The position numbers were made by a program, and so were the translations under genes. 38,775 nucleotides of DNA from DATMTS01 sp035564555. Its GTDB lineage: Bacteria; Actinomycetota; Actinomycetes; Actinomycetales; Microbacteriaceae. The DNA lies in contig DATMTS010000087.1 in the NCBI GenBank assembly GCA_035564555.1, positions 1 to 38,775 on the forward strand, in the 5' to 3' direction. The notes beneath the pieces are model-generated. The model had not been told where the DNA came from. It made no database searches and saw nothing but the letters and a program-made list of their open reading frames with translations. Each line of letters starts with the position of its first letter. Position 1 is the stretch's first letter. This document shows, piece by piece, positions 16,856 through 24,950 of this stretch.

Positions 16856-17919
16856 TGCGCCGGCTCTCCGCTTCGCGCGCCCGAGCGGTCATCGGTTCGC
16901 GGTGGTTTCGACTCGGGGTGCGCACCCTCGTGGCCACGGCAGTGCTCGCCGCGATCGTCGCCCGCGTCGGCACCGGCCCGTTCCTGCACGGACTGGCGAG
17001 TCTGGACGCGCCGACCCTCGCGGCGGCCATCCTCCTCTGCGCAGTCGGGACCGCAGCAGCCGCCTGGCGTTGGCAGCTCATCGCGCGGCGCCTCGGCGTG
17101 GGCTTGCCGTTCTCGACAGCGGTGGCCATGTACTACCGGTCCCAGTTCCTCAACAGCGTGCTTCCGGGCGGCGTCATCGGCGACGTGCAGCGGGCGGTCG
17201 ACCACGGCCGGAGTGCCGAAAACGTCGGCATGGCCACGCGTGCCGTCGCGGTGGATCGCGTGGTCGGGCAAGTGGTGCAGTTCGCGCTCGCCGTGTTGGT
17301 CCTGTCGTTCTTCGGGGCCGAGTTCGGGGGCGTGCTCTTCACGACAGTCGGTGTCGGTCTCGCAGCCCTCACCGTCGCCGCGATCGTCGCGATGGGCAGC
17401 GCGCGGTTCAGGCGGGTCGTGCGGCACGAAGCGGCCGAGCTGCGTGCGGGGCTGGGCTCGGCGTCGGCATCCGCCCAGGTCATCGCCGCCTCCGTCGTGG
17501 TCGTCGGCTGCCAGGCGGCGATTTTCGCAATTGCAACGACGGCAGTCGGCGCCGTCGTGCCACCGCTGCGAATGGCGGTTCTCGCGATCGTCGTTCTGCT
17601 CGCCGCATCCATCCCGTTGAACCTGGGCGGTTGGGGCCCGCGCGAAGGCATCGCCGGCTGGGCTTTCGCGCTGGCCGGTTTCGGGGCGTCAGCGGGCGTC
17701 GCTTCTGCCACCCTGTTCGGCGTTCTCGCATTCTTCTCGATCGCGGCCGGCGTGATCGTGACACGACTCGCATCCCTCATCATCACCCGGAGGAATCATG
17801 GTGACCGACAGCCCGTACGTGACCCTCAGCTGCGCGATCTCCCTCGACGGGTACCTCGACACGGCCGGTCCGCCGCGGCTCACCCTCTCGAACCCGGCGG
17901 ATTTCGACCGGGTCGATGA
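16852..17919 (+). CDS. Lysylphosphatidylglycerol synthase TM-region / flippase-like membrane protein
   Basis: About 355 residues with roughly eight membrane helices, of the UPF0104/AglD-like family (membrane part of MprF). Typical blocks are YYRSQFLNSVLPGGVIGDVQRA, VDRVVGQVV and SIPLNLGGWGPREG. ATG 16852 overlaps the methyltransferase stop (ATGA); GTG 16843 and ATG 16855 are alternatives. Some relatives translocate lipids, which would suit moving a lipid-linked or glycosylated product across the membrane (inference). Its last 122 bases overlap the next gene in another frame, so the Arg/Pro-rich C-terminal tail after the last helix is probably read-through with little constraint. Confidence 0.88.
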   Translation: MMRRLSASRARAVIGSRWFRLGVRTLVATAVLAAIVARVGTGPFLHGLASLDAPTLAAAILLCAVGTAAAAWRWQLIARRLGVGLPFSTAVAMYYRSQFLNSVLPGGVIGDVQRAVDHGRSAENVGMATRAVAVDRVVGQVVQFALAVLVLSFFGAEFGGVLFTTVGVGLAALTVAAIVAMGSARFRRVVRHEAAELRAGLGSASASAQVIAASVVVVGCQAAIFAIATTAVGAVVPPLRMAVLAIVVLLAASIPLNLGGWGPREGIAGWAFALAGFGASAGVASATLFGVLAFFSIAAGVIVTRLASLIITRRNHGDRQPVRDPQLRDLPRRVPRHGRSAAAHPLEPGGFRPGR

Positions 17920-18547
17920 GGTGCGTGCATGCAATGACGCCATCCTTGTGGGGGCTCGTACCGTGCGGCGCGACAACCCGCGCCTGCTCGTGCGCAGTGC
18001 CGAGCGGCAGGGCCGCCGCGCGGCATCCGGCTTGGCACGCTCCCCGTGGAAGGTGACCGTGACGGCGACGGGCGACCTTGATCCGCAGGCCGCCTTCTTC
18101 GCTGAGGACGACACGACGAAGCTCGTGTACTGCCCCCGCTCCGTGGCGCGGCGCATCGACGGTGAGCTCGGCCACGCGGCGACCGTCGTGCCGCTGGGTG
18201 ACGCGGTGGTGATGGCCGATCTGCTCTGCGACCTGGCGGAGCGTGGTGCACGTCGCCTCATGGTGGAAGGCGGCGGCAGCACGCTGACACAGTTCCTGGC
18301 AGGGAACCTCGTCGACGAACTGCACCTCGCTGTCGCTCCCTTCTTCGTCGGAGACCCGCACGCGACCCGTTTCGTCGGCGACGGGATGTTCCCCTGGACC
18401 ACCGACCGGCGCGCCGCCCTCGTCGAGGCTCGGCCGATCGGTGACGTCGTGCTGCTGCGCTACGCGTTGTCCGACCGGTTCGTGCAAGACCAGGCGGCGC
18501 CTGCGCGGTATCAGGGGCCGCATCCTGATGCCCGGGACAGGTCGTGA
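17798..18547 (+). CDS. RibD C-terminal / dihydrofolate-reductase-fold reductase
   Basis: 249-residue protein of the RibD reductase domain family, without the N-terminal deaminase domain. Blocks: SCAISLDGYLD at the start, ILVGARTVRRDNPRLLVR (NADPH region), MVEGGGSTLTQFLAGNLVDELHLAVAPFFVG. In riboflavin synthesis this domain reduces the ribosyl side chain of a GTP-derived pyrimidine. ATG 17798 has GGAGG upstream. Its start lies inside the flippase gene. Together with the PTPS-like protein it points to a GTP-derived pyrimidine or pterin substrate. No GTP cyclohydrolase is encoded in this window. Confidence 0.88.
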   Translation: MVTDSPYVTLSCAISLDGYLDTAGPPRLTLSNPADFDRVDEVRACNDAILVGARTVRRDNPRLLVRSAERQGRRAASGLARSPWKVTVTATGDLDPQAAFFAEDDTTKLVYCPRSVARRIDGELGHAATVVPLGDAVVMADLLCDLAERGARRLMVEGGGSTLTQFLAGNLVDELHLAVAPFFVGDPHATRFVGDGMFPWTTDRRAALVEARPIGDVVLLRYALSDRFVQDQAAPARYQGPHPDARDRS

Positions 18548-20235
18548 CCGTCATGCGAGTTCGGTCTTGGCTGATACGTTCGCGCACCGTGCGCGGCACG
18601 ATCGCGACCGTCTTGTCGGCGATCACGGTGTTCGTCGTCTCTCTGGCTCCCGGCCTGATCGGCTCCGGATCTGCGCTGGCTCTGCTGCGCCTTCCGCTCG
18701 AAGGCATCCTCGCGCTGGTCGTGCTGGTGTTCCTGCCCTCGCGCGTCGCGCGCGGCGTCGTGGCCGCCTTAGTCGCTGCCGTTCTCGTGCTCGCCTCGAT
18801 CAGCGCCGCGCTCGACAGTGCCTTCACGACGAACGTCGGCCGGCCGTTCGATGTGGTGAGCGGCTGGCCGGAACTCGTGGATGCATACGGGGTGGTTAGC
18901 GACTCCACGGGATCGTTGGCGGCGCTCGGCATCGTGGTGCTGATCCTGCTCGCGACGGCAGGCGCCGCCGCCGCGGTCGCGGCCGCTCTGCTCCATCTCG
19001 CCGGCACCCTCCGGCGTCGCCGGGGACCGACAGCGATCGGGGCCTCCGCCGTAACCACATGCTGGGTCATCCTTGCGCTCGTCGGCGCACAGTTCGTTCC
19101 GGGCGAACCACTGGCGGCGTCGGATTCGATCGCGGCGACGAAGGCGAAAGTCGACCAGGTGAGCGCCGCGGCTCGCAGTCAGGCGGCCTTCCAGAAGGAC
19201 ATCGCGAGCGACGCGTATGCGCACCTGCCGGCATCCGATCTACTCACCGGTTTGAAGGGCAAAGACGTCATCGTCGCGTTCATCGAGAGCTACGGCCAGG
19301 TGGCCGTGCAGAACACGTCGTTCTCCCCCGGCGTCGACGCGGTGCTCCGCCGCGGAAACACGGCGCTGGCCGCGCACGGGTACTCCGAGCGCAGCGCATT
19401 CCTCACCTCCTCGACCTTCGGCGGGATCAGCTGGCTGGCCCACTCGACACTGCAATCCGGCGTGTGGATCGACTCCCAGCAGAAGTACGACGCGATCACC
19501 TCCGGCACCCGCTTCACGCTCAGCGACGCCTTCAGGAAGGCGGGCTGGCAGACCATCAGCGACGTCCCATCCGATTCGAGACCATGGCCTATCGGGCGCT
19601 CTTTCTATCACTACGGGAGTCTGCTGAACTCGATGAACGTCGGCTATCAGGGGCCCGCATTCAGTTACGCCCGGATTCCCGACCAGTACACGTGGTCGTA
19701 CTTCCAGCAGCACGAACTGTCGCAGCCGCACAAGCCGCTGATGGCGGAGATCGACTTCGTCTCGTCGCACAATCCGTGGACGCCGTTGCCGCACGAGGTT
19801 GACTGGGCCTCCGTCGGCGATGGATCGATCTTCGATCCACAGCCCGCAGAGGGACTCGCGCCGAGCGTGGTCTGGCAAGACCCGCACCACGTGCAACAGC
19901 TCTACGGCCAGTCGATCCAATACACGATGCGCACGCTCTTCTCGTTCCTCACGACGTTCGACGACCCGAACCTGGTGCTCATCGTTCTCGGCGACCACCA
20001 GCCGGCCACGGAGGTCAGCGGGATCGGCGCCGACCACGACGTTCCGATCAGCATCATCTCGAAAGACCCGGCGGTCATCGACCGTATCTCGTCGTGGCAG
20101 TGGCAGCCGGGGATGCTTCCATCACCGACGGCTCCGGTGTGGCGGATGGACGCCTTCCGCGATCGATTCCTCGCCGCGTACGGCACGTCGGCGCACCCAG
20201 CACGGATGGCCGCTGCTGACCTCGCGCAGCATTGA
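18544..20235 (+). CDS. Membrane sulfatase/LtaS-fold enzyme (putative phosphoalcohol transferase)
   Basis: 563 residues: about five N-terminal membrane helices (20-180), then an outer alkaline-phosphatase-superfamily domain. Metal-site motifs are FIESYG (Glu248), the TSSTFGGISWLAH block (288-300, likely nucleophile Ser/Thr), SSHNPW (407-412) and LGDHQP (Asp484, His485). The architecture matches LtaS and related enzymes that move phosphoglycerol or phosphoethanolamine onto outer-face acceptors, or sulfatases. GTG 18544 overlaps the reductase stop (GTGA); ATG 18553 is an alternative. Last gene of the coupled operon, so the pathway probably finishes at the cell surface (inference). Confidence 0.87.
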   Translation: MTVMRVRSWLIRSRTVRGTIATVLSAITVFVVSLAPGLIGSGSALALLRLPLEGILALVVLVFLPSRVARGVVAALVAAVLVLASISAALDSAFTTNVGRPFDVVSGWPELVDAYGVVSDSTGSLAALGIVVLILLATAGAAAAVAAALLHLAGTLRRRRGPTAIGASAVTTCWVILALVGAQFVPGEPLAASDSIAATKAKVDQVSAAARSQAAFQKDIASDAYAHLPASDLLTGLKGKDVIVAFIESYGQVAVQNTSFSPGVDAVLRRGNTALAAHGYSERSAFLTSSTFGGISWLAHSTLQSGVWIDSQQKYDAITSGTRFTLSDAFRKAGWQTISDVPSDSRPWPIGRSFYHYGSLLNSMNVGYQGPAFSYARIPDQYTWSYFQQHELSQPHKPLMAEIDFVSSHNPWTPLPHEVDWASVGDGSIFDPQPAEGLAPSVVWQDPHHVQQLYGQSIQYTMRTLFSFLTTFDDPNLVLIVLGDHQPATEVSGIGADHDVPISIISKDPAVIDRISSWQWQPGMLPSPTAPVWRMDAFRDRFLAAYGTSAHPARMAAADLAQH

Positions 20236-20310
20236 ACCATTTCCTCCGCATGCTCGTGCCTCTTATGAGGTCTCTTCGGCAGAGGCTCGAATCGAAAGCA
20301 GGTATTTCAG

Positions 20311-20706
20311 ATGATTGACAGCAGCCAGGGCCCCATCCGGCTCATGCGGATCCTCAGTGCGATCATCCTGTTCGCGATCGGCGGGATCCATCTCTTCCTT
20401 GTGTTCAACGGCGTTGGCGGCGTTCTCGGGGTGCTCTTCATCCTCAACGCCATCGCGGGCATCGTTCTGGCGATCGGGATGCTCGCACTGCGCGGCCGGC
20501 TTCTGAAGCTCACGACAGTGCTCGGGCTGCTGTTCATCATCGCGAGCCTGCTCTCGCTGCTGCTCGCGCTGACGGTCGGGCTCTTCGGCATCACTGAGAC
20601 GTGGAGCTTCACCCTCGTACCGCAGACGATCGTGATCGAGGCGATCGGCATCGTGGTGTTCGCCATCACCTCGACGATCGCGTTGCGCACGCCGCGCCCG
20701 GCCTGA
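20311..20706 (+). CDS. Small four-helix membrane protein
   Basis: 131 residues, four predicted membrane helices (about 11-30, 35-58, 65-92, 100-124) and almost no loops. I do not recognise the family. ATG 20311 is preceded by AGCAGG. It lies 75 bases after the sulfatase-fold gene on the same strand and is convergent with bioQ; the gap to the upstream gene holds only a weak hairpin (GCCTCT/AGAGGC near 20252-20285). Whether it belongs to the upstream operon is unclear. Confidence 0.8.
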   Translation: MIDSSQGPIRLMRILSAIILFAIGGIHLFLVFNGVGGVLGVLFILNAIAGIVLAIGMLALRGRLLKLTTVLGLLFIIASLLSLLLALTVGLFGITETWSFTLVPQTIVIEAIGIVVFAITSTIALRTPRPA

Positions 20707-20739
20707 ACGCGCGTCCAGCCGGCGGCCTCGAGCGGCGAG

Positions 20740-21345
20740 TCAGGCGAGTCGCCGACGGGAGGGCATGACCTCCAGCCCGGTCACCAGCAGGTCGACGCCG
20801 AACGCGAACTCCGCCCCGGGATCCTCCTCGAGCGCAGAGTCGCCGGAGTCGGGTGCGAGCACGCCGATGCTGTCGTACTGCATCCGCTGTTGCTCGTGCG
20901 AGACGTGGCCGAGCACGAAGTGCAGCAGTGCCCTCGCGGCTCGCACAGCTGAGACCTCGTCGAAACCCGCATCGATGATCGCAGAGGCCAGCCTGTCCTG
21001 CGCGAGGGTGGAGCCCAGTCCGAGCGCGAGGGTGCTGGATACCACTTCCGCCCCGTCCCGATAGGCCAGCAGCGCATCGCGCAGAGCGGCGGCCTCGGCG
21101 CGGATGCCGCGGTGATCCGCACCGCGATGCACGGGTGCGGTCTGCTGCACGATGCGGTCCGCCAACTCCGCCAGGAGGCTCTGCTTGTTCGGGAAATGCC
21201 AGTAGAGCGCACTCGGTTGCACATCGAGGGCGGCGGCCAAGCGCCGCATGGTGAGGTCGGGGAGGCCGTAGTCGTCCAGGATGCGCAACGCGGTTCGCGC
21301 CACGTCGTCGCGCGTGTGTCTGCGTCCGTTTTCGGATCCCGTCAT
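20740..21345 (-). CDS. bioQ: TetR-family biotin regulator BioQ
   Basis: 201-residue TetR-family repressor. N-terminal HTH: LTMRRLAAALDVQPSALYWHFPNKQSLLAELA. C-terminal TetR_C domain. Identification as BioQ rests on divergence from bioY and on two TGAAC-N3-GTTCA boxes in the shared promoter, which closely match the BioQ motif of corynebacteria (TGAAC-N3-GTTAC, known from the literature). No ribosome site precedes the ATG at 21343-21345, and a TATAGT -10 (minus strand, 21353-21358) lies seven bases before it, so the message may be leaderless. It should repress biotin transport genes in response to biotin status; the signal is not visible here. Confidence 0.87.
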   Translation of the reverse strand: MTGSENGRRHTRDDVARTALRILDDYGLPDLTMRRLAAALDVQPSALYWHFPNKQSLLAELADRIVQQTAPVHRGADHRGIRAEAAALRDALLAYRDGAEVVSSTLALGLGSTLAQDRLASAIIDAGFDEVSAVRAARALLHFVLGHVSHEQQRMQYDSIGVLAPDSGDSALEEDPGAEFAFGVDLLVTGLEVMPSRRRLA

Positions 21346-21359
21346 GAACTCAACTATAG

Positions 21360-21387
21360 TGAACGGTGTTCAGGTGAACGCTGTTCA
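21360..21387. promoter_or_regulatory. Tandem BioQ boxes between bioQ and bioY
   Basis: TGAACGGTGTTCA (21360-21372) and TGAACGCTGTTCA (21375-21387), both perfect TGAAC-N3-GTTCA palindromes, start 15 bp apart. They directly follow the palindromic ACTATAGT (21353-21360), which can give a TATAGT -10 on either strand. A repressor bound here would block both divergent promoters. Confidence 0.82.
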
Positions 21388-21426
21388 GGTCAGCCGCGTT
21401 CGGGTGCCGTCAACGAAGGAGTCGCC

Positions 21427-22068
21427 ATGACCAACTCCCCAGCCCCTTCCCGTCGGCGCCGCTTCCGTCGGCTCGACGCCTCGGACCTCGCACGCGTCGG
21501 CGTCTTCGCGGCGATCGTGGCCGTGCTGGGATTGCCCGGTGCCTTCACCCTCGTCGGCGCGGTGCCGATCACCGCACAGACGCTCGGTGTCATGCTCGCC
21601 GGCGCGATCCTCGGACCGCGGCTCGGCGCGCTCTCGATGGCCGTGCTCTTGGCGCTCGTCGCGATCGGGCTGCCCCTGCTCGCGGGTGGTCGCGGCGGCA
21701 TCGGCGTGTTCTTCGGCCCGTCGGCCGGTTACGCGCTGGGCTGGATCGTGGGCGCACTTGTGATCGGGCTGATCGTGCACGCAGGCGGCCGCAAGCCGGT
21801 GCTCTGGCGCACGTTCGTCGGCGTTGTTACAGGTGGGATCCTCATCATCTACGCGGTGGGAATCCCGGTGCAGGCCGCGGTGACGCGCCTGCCGCTGGGC
21901 GAGACGGCCCTGACCAGCCTGGTGTTCGTGCCGGGCGACCTCGTGAAGGCGATACTCGCCACGGCGATCGTGGCGACCCTGGTGCGCGCCTATCCGCGGG
22001 CGTTCCGCCGGGTGTGGTCGACGAGGCCGACCGCCGTCCCGGAGCGTGAATCGGCGTCCGTGCGGTGA
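21427..22068 (+). CDS. bioY: Biotin transporter substrate-binding subunit BioY
   Basis: S-component of an energy-coupling-factor (ECF) biotin importer, 213 residues, about six helices. Family blocks are PITAQTLGVMLAGAILGPRLGALS, GIGVFFGPSAGYALGWI and VFVPGDLVKAILAT. ATG 21427 has GAAGGAG upstream; the longer open frame upstream crosses the promoter and is not coding. First gene of an operon that also encodes BioM and BioN, with two unusual enzymes placed between them. Confidence 0.96.
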   Translation: MTNSPAPSRRRRFRRLDASDLARVGVFAAIVAVLGLPGAFTLVGAVPITAQTLGVMLAGAILGPRLGALSMAVLLALVAIGLPLLAGGRGGIGVFFGPSAGYALGWIVGALVIGLIVHAGGRKPVLWRTFVGVVTGGILIIYAVGIPVQAAVTRLPLGETALTSLVFVPGDLVKAILATAIVATLVRAYPRAFRRVWSTRPTAVPERESASVR

Positions 22069-23156
22069 TCGTTCCGGCCGGTGGGGCCACCGACGGCCTG
22101 CTCGATCGACTGGCCCGGATCCGTGAGTCGGGTGACGTGCCGCTCGTCGGCGACGAGCGTTGGTCGCCCGCCCAGCGGGAGGCGATCGACGCGGCCGCCA
22201 GCGGTGCAGAACTCGCCGACGACGCCGCCTGGGCGACGCTCACCTCCGGCAGCAGCGGCGCTCCTCGGATCGTGCTGCGCAGTGCGGCGTCCTGGGCCGA
22301 CTCGTTCCCGGCCGTGGCCGGATATCTCGACGCGGGCCCCGACGACGAGGTGCTGCTGCCGGCGCCTCCCGTGGCATCGCTCACGCTGTTCTCGCTCGCG
22401 CACGCTCTGGACGGCGGCCCTCGCCCGTCTTTCGGGTCTCTGCCGCGCTCGGGCGCTGGCTGTCTGCACGGCACTCCGCAGGCACTGCGAGCCGTGCTGG
22501 ACGCCGACTCTGCCCCGGGACTGCGGGCGGCACTGATCGGTGGATCTCATCTCGATCCGGTGCTACGCGAACGTGCGCAGTCGGCCGGGGTCCGCGTGAC
22601 CGCCTACTACGGCGCGGCAGAACTGTCGTTCGTCGCCGTGGACGAGGGCGACGGTCTGAAGGCCTTCCCCGGTGTGGAGCTGGACATCCGGAGCGGCGAA
22701 CTGTGGGTACGATCCCCGTTCATCGCCTCGGGCTACGCCGGCGCCTCGGGTCCGTTGCGCCGCGACGGCGAGTGGGCGACGGTCGGCGACCGGGCAGAGC
22801 TGGTCGACGGCCGGCTGCGTCTGCTGGGGCGGGCCGACGACGCGATCTTGAGCGCCTCCGCGACGATCGTGCCGGAAGAGGTGGAGGCCGTGCTGCGCTC
22901 GGTGCCCGGCGTGCGGGATGCGATCGTGTTCGGTATGCCCCGCGAGCCGGTGGGCGCACTGGTGGCCGCATTCCTCGAATTGGATGGCGAGCCCACCGCT
23001 GAGCTTCGTCTGGCGACGGCCATGCGTCTTGCCCCGGCGCACCGGCCGAGACGCTGGTTCGCGGGCGCGATCCCCCGCACGCCGTCGGGTAAACCCGCCC
23101 GGTCCGAGGCAGTGCGCCGCGCCCTTGCCGGGGAGGTGTCGCGCCTTGTCGTCTGA
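22065..23156 (+). CDS. AMP-forming acyl-CoA ligase-like protein in the biotin operon
   Basis: 363-residue ANL-superfamily adenylating enzyme, about 100-150 residues shorter than usual and lacking much of the N-terminal subdomain. Visible core motifs: TSGSSGAPRIVLRS (P-loop), YYGAAELSF, GDRAELVDGRLRLLGRADD and TPSGKPARSE with the C-terminal catalytic Lys. GTG 22065 overlaps the bioY stop (GTGA). The bioY-ligase-thiolase order recalls the biotin-regulated yhfU-yhfT-yhfS genes of Bacillus subtilis, whose enzymes have no settled role. It may activate biotin, a precursor or a degraded vitamer as a CoA thioester (inference). Confidence 0.87.
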   Translation: MIVPAGGATDGLLDRLARIRESGDVPLVGDERWSPAQREAIDAAASGAELADDAAWATLTSGSSGAPRIVLRSAASWADSFPAVAGYLDAGPDDEVLLPAPPVASLTLFSLAHALDGGPRPSFGSLPRSGAGCLHGTPQALRAVLDADSAPGLRAALIGGSHLDPVLRERAQSAGVRVTAYYGAAELSFVAVDEGDGLKAFPGVELDIRSGELWVRSPFIASGYAGASGPLRRDGEWATVGDRAELVDGRLRLLGRADDAILSASATIVPEEVEAVLRSVPGVRDAIVFGMPREPVGALVAAFLELDGEPTAELRLATAMRLAPAHRPRRWFAGAIPRTPSGKPARSEAVRRALAGEVSRLVV

Positions 23157-24270
23157 CCGCCATCCGGTGATCGTCGCCGCCCGCCGCACCCCCATCGGCA
23201 CCCGTGGCCGCGCCCTCGCGCACCTGCGGATCGAGGAGCTCGCCGCGCCGGCCGTCCGGGCTGCCCTGACCGACGCCGAGGCGGTCATCGGCGAACCGAT
23301 CAGGGTCGCCGATGTGCTGCTGGGCAACTGCATGGGTCCGGGCGGCAACCCGGGTCGACTGACCGCCCTGGCCGCCGGACTCGGGCCGAGGGTGCCAGGC
23401 GGCACCGTCGACCGGCAGTGCGGCAGCGGGCTCGCGGCCGTGCTCGACGCGGTGGCCGCGATCCGCGCCGGGGATGAACGGGTGCGTGTGGCGGGCGGTG
23501 TCGAGAGCCCGTCCACCGCACCGGTGCGTTCGCTGCGCGGCGTCGCTTACTCCCGCGCGCCGTTCACCCCCGACGGATTCGCGGATCCGGAGATGACGCA
23601 GGCGGCCGAAGATCTGGCGGCGCACGACCGGATCCCGCGCTCGCGCCAGGATGCGCATGCCGCCCGGAGCCATGCACGGGCGCGGGCAGCATTGACGGCC
23701 GGCCGCTTCAGTGCCGAGCTCGTGCCGCTGGCCGGGCTCGAGCACGACGACGCGATCGGAGTGGCCGAACCGCTCCTGCCGCGCCTTCCCGCACTGTTCG
23801 GCGGGGGCACCATCACGGCGGGCACAACGACGCGCATAGCCGACGGTGCGGCAGCGCTGATCGTGGCACCACCAGGCCGCGCGCCCGGGCTGGCCGTTCG
23901 CGCGGCCGCCGTGATCGGCTGCGATCCGGCGCTTCCCGGCATCGGTGCCGCACCCGCGATCGAGGCGGCGCTGGGCGCTGCGGGCGCAGAGCTCAGCGAC
24001 GTCGACGCGTTCGAGATCGTCGAAGCCTTCGCAGCGCAGAGCCTGGCCGTGCTCGACCGGCTCGACCTGGCCGATGACGACCCGCGGATCTGCGCGGACG
24101 GTGGCGCTCTTGCACTGGGACATCCCTGGGGTGCCTCCGGAGCGATCGCCGTCGTGCGGCTGTTCAGCCGTCTGGTACGGGCGGGAGCTCCTGCTGGGGC
24201 CCTCGGCGTCGCCGCCGCGTCGGTGGGCGGCGGGCTGGGCATCGCCGCGGTCTTCGAGGTGATCCGGTGA
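23146..24270 (+). CDS. Thiolase-family protein with altered catalytic base
   Basis: 374-residue thiolase from TTG 23146, chosen because GGGGAGG lies nine bases upstream and no ATG or GTG is available before the conserved HPVIVAARRTPIG; it overlaps the ligase gene by 11 bases. The nucleophile Cys92 (DRQCGSG) and His326 (ALGHPWG) are present. The second catalytic Cys, normally in CxGGGQG near the end, is Ser359 (AASVGGGLG), and NEAFA is VEAFA. The loss of the Cys base suggests altered or slower chemistry. Operon position implies a biotin-related acyl-CoA substrate. Confidence 0.88.
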   Translation: MSSDRHPVIVAARRTPIGTRGRALAHLRIEELAAPAVRAALTDAEAVIGEPIRVADVLLGNCMGPGGNPGRLTALAAGLGPRVPGGTVDRQCGSGLAAVLDAVAAIRAGDERVRVAGGVESPSTAPVRSLRGVAYSRAPFTPDGFADPEMTQAAEDLAAHDRIPRSRQDAHAARSHARARAALTAGRFSAELVPLAGLEHDDAIGVAEPLLPRLPALFGGGTITAGTTTRIADGAAALIVAPPGRAPGLAVRAAAVIGCDPALPGIGAAPAIEAALGAAGAELSDVDAFEIVEAFAAQSLAVLDRLDLADDDPRICADGGALALGHPWGASGAIAVVRLFSRLVRAGAPAGALGVAAASVGGGLGIAAVFEVIR

Positions 24271-24950
24271 GCATCCGACTCGACGACGTCTGCGTGCGCC
24301 TCGGCGACGTGGATGTGCTGCGCGACGTCTCTCTGAGACTCGATGGGCGCACGGTCGCCGTCGTCGGCGAGAACGGTTCGGGCAAGTCGACCTTCGCCCG
24401 GCTGCTCGGCGGTCTGGTAGCGCGCACCGCCGGCGAGCTGAGCATCCTGGGGCTCGATCCCGCCCGCCAGGCCGCAGAGCTGCGGCACCGGATCGCGCTC
24501 GTGTTCAGCAACCCGGACGCCCAGATCATCATGCCGACGGTCGCCGAGGATGTCGCCTTCTCGCTGCGCTCCAACCGATTGCGCTCCATCGAAGTTCGGC
24601 AGCGCGTGACGGCCGAGCTCGACCGGTTCGGCCTCGCCGCCCTCGCCGACCGGTCGTCGCACGACCTCTCCGGAGGCCAGAAGCAGTTGCTGGCGCTGTG
24701 CGGAGCTTTCGTTCGCCGGCCCGAGTTGGTGATCGCCGACGAGCCGACCGCATACCTGGACGCCCGCAATGCCAGGCGGGTGGCCGACCACCTGTTCGAA
24801 GACGGGGGCCATCGATTGGTGCTGGTGACGCACGACCTCGCCCTGGCCGAACGCTGTGATCAGGCGGTGTTGTTCGCCGAGGGTCGCGTGGCGGCCGTCG
24901 GCGCACCCGACGCGATCATCGCCGAGTACGAAACGATCCTGCGATGCTGA
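24267..24950 (+). CDS. bioM: ECF transporter ATPase BioM
   Basis: 227-residue ABC ATPase powering the biotin importer. Walker A GENGSGKST near 35, Q-loop region VFSNPDAQIIMPTVAEDV typical of ECF ATPases, signature LSGGQKQ, Walker B LVIADEPTAYLD and switch histidine in LVTHD. GTG 24267 overlaps the thiolase stop (GTGA). Confidence 0.95.
   Translation: MSIRLDDVCVRLGDVDVLRDVSLRLDGRTVAVVGENGSGKSTFARLLGGLVARTAGELSILGLDPARQAAELRHRIALVFSNPDAQIIMPTVAEDVAFSLRSNRLRSIEVRQRVTAELDRFGLAALADRSSHDLSGGQKQLLALCGAFVRRPELVIADEPTAYLDARNARRVADHLFEDGGHRLVLVTHDLALAERCDQAVLFAEGRVAAVGAPDAIIAEYETILRC

Noticed and set aside
20252..20285. Terminator between the sulfatase-fold gene and the small membrane protein
   Set aside because: Six-bp arms with a long loop and no T-run; too weak to call.
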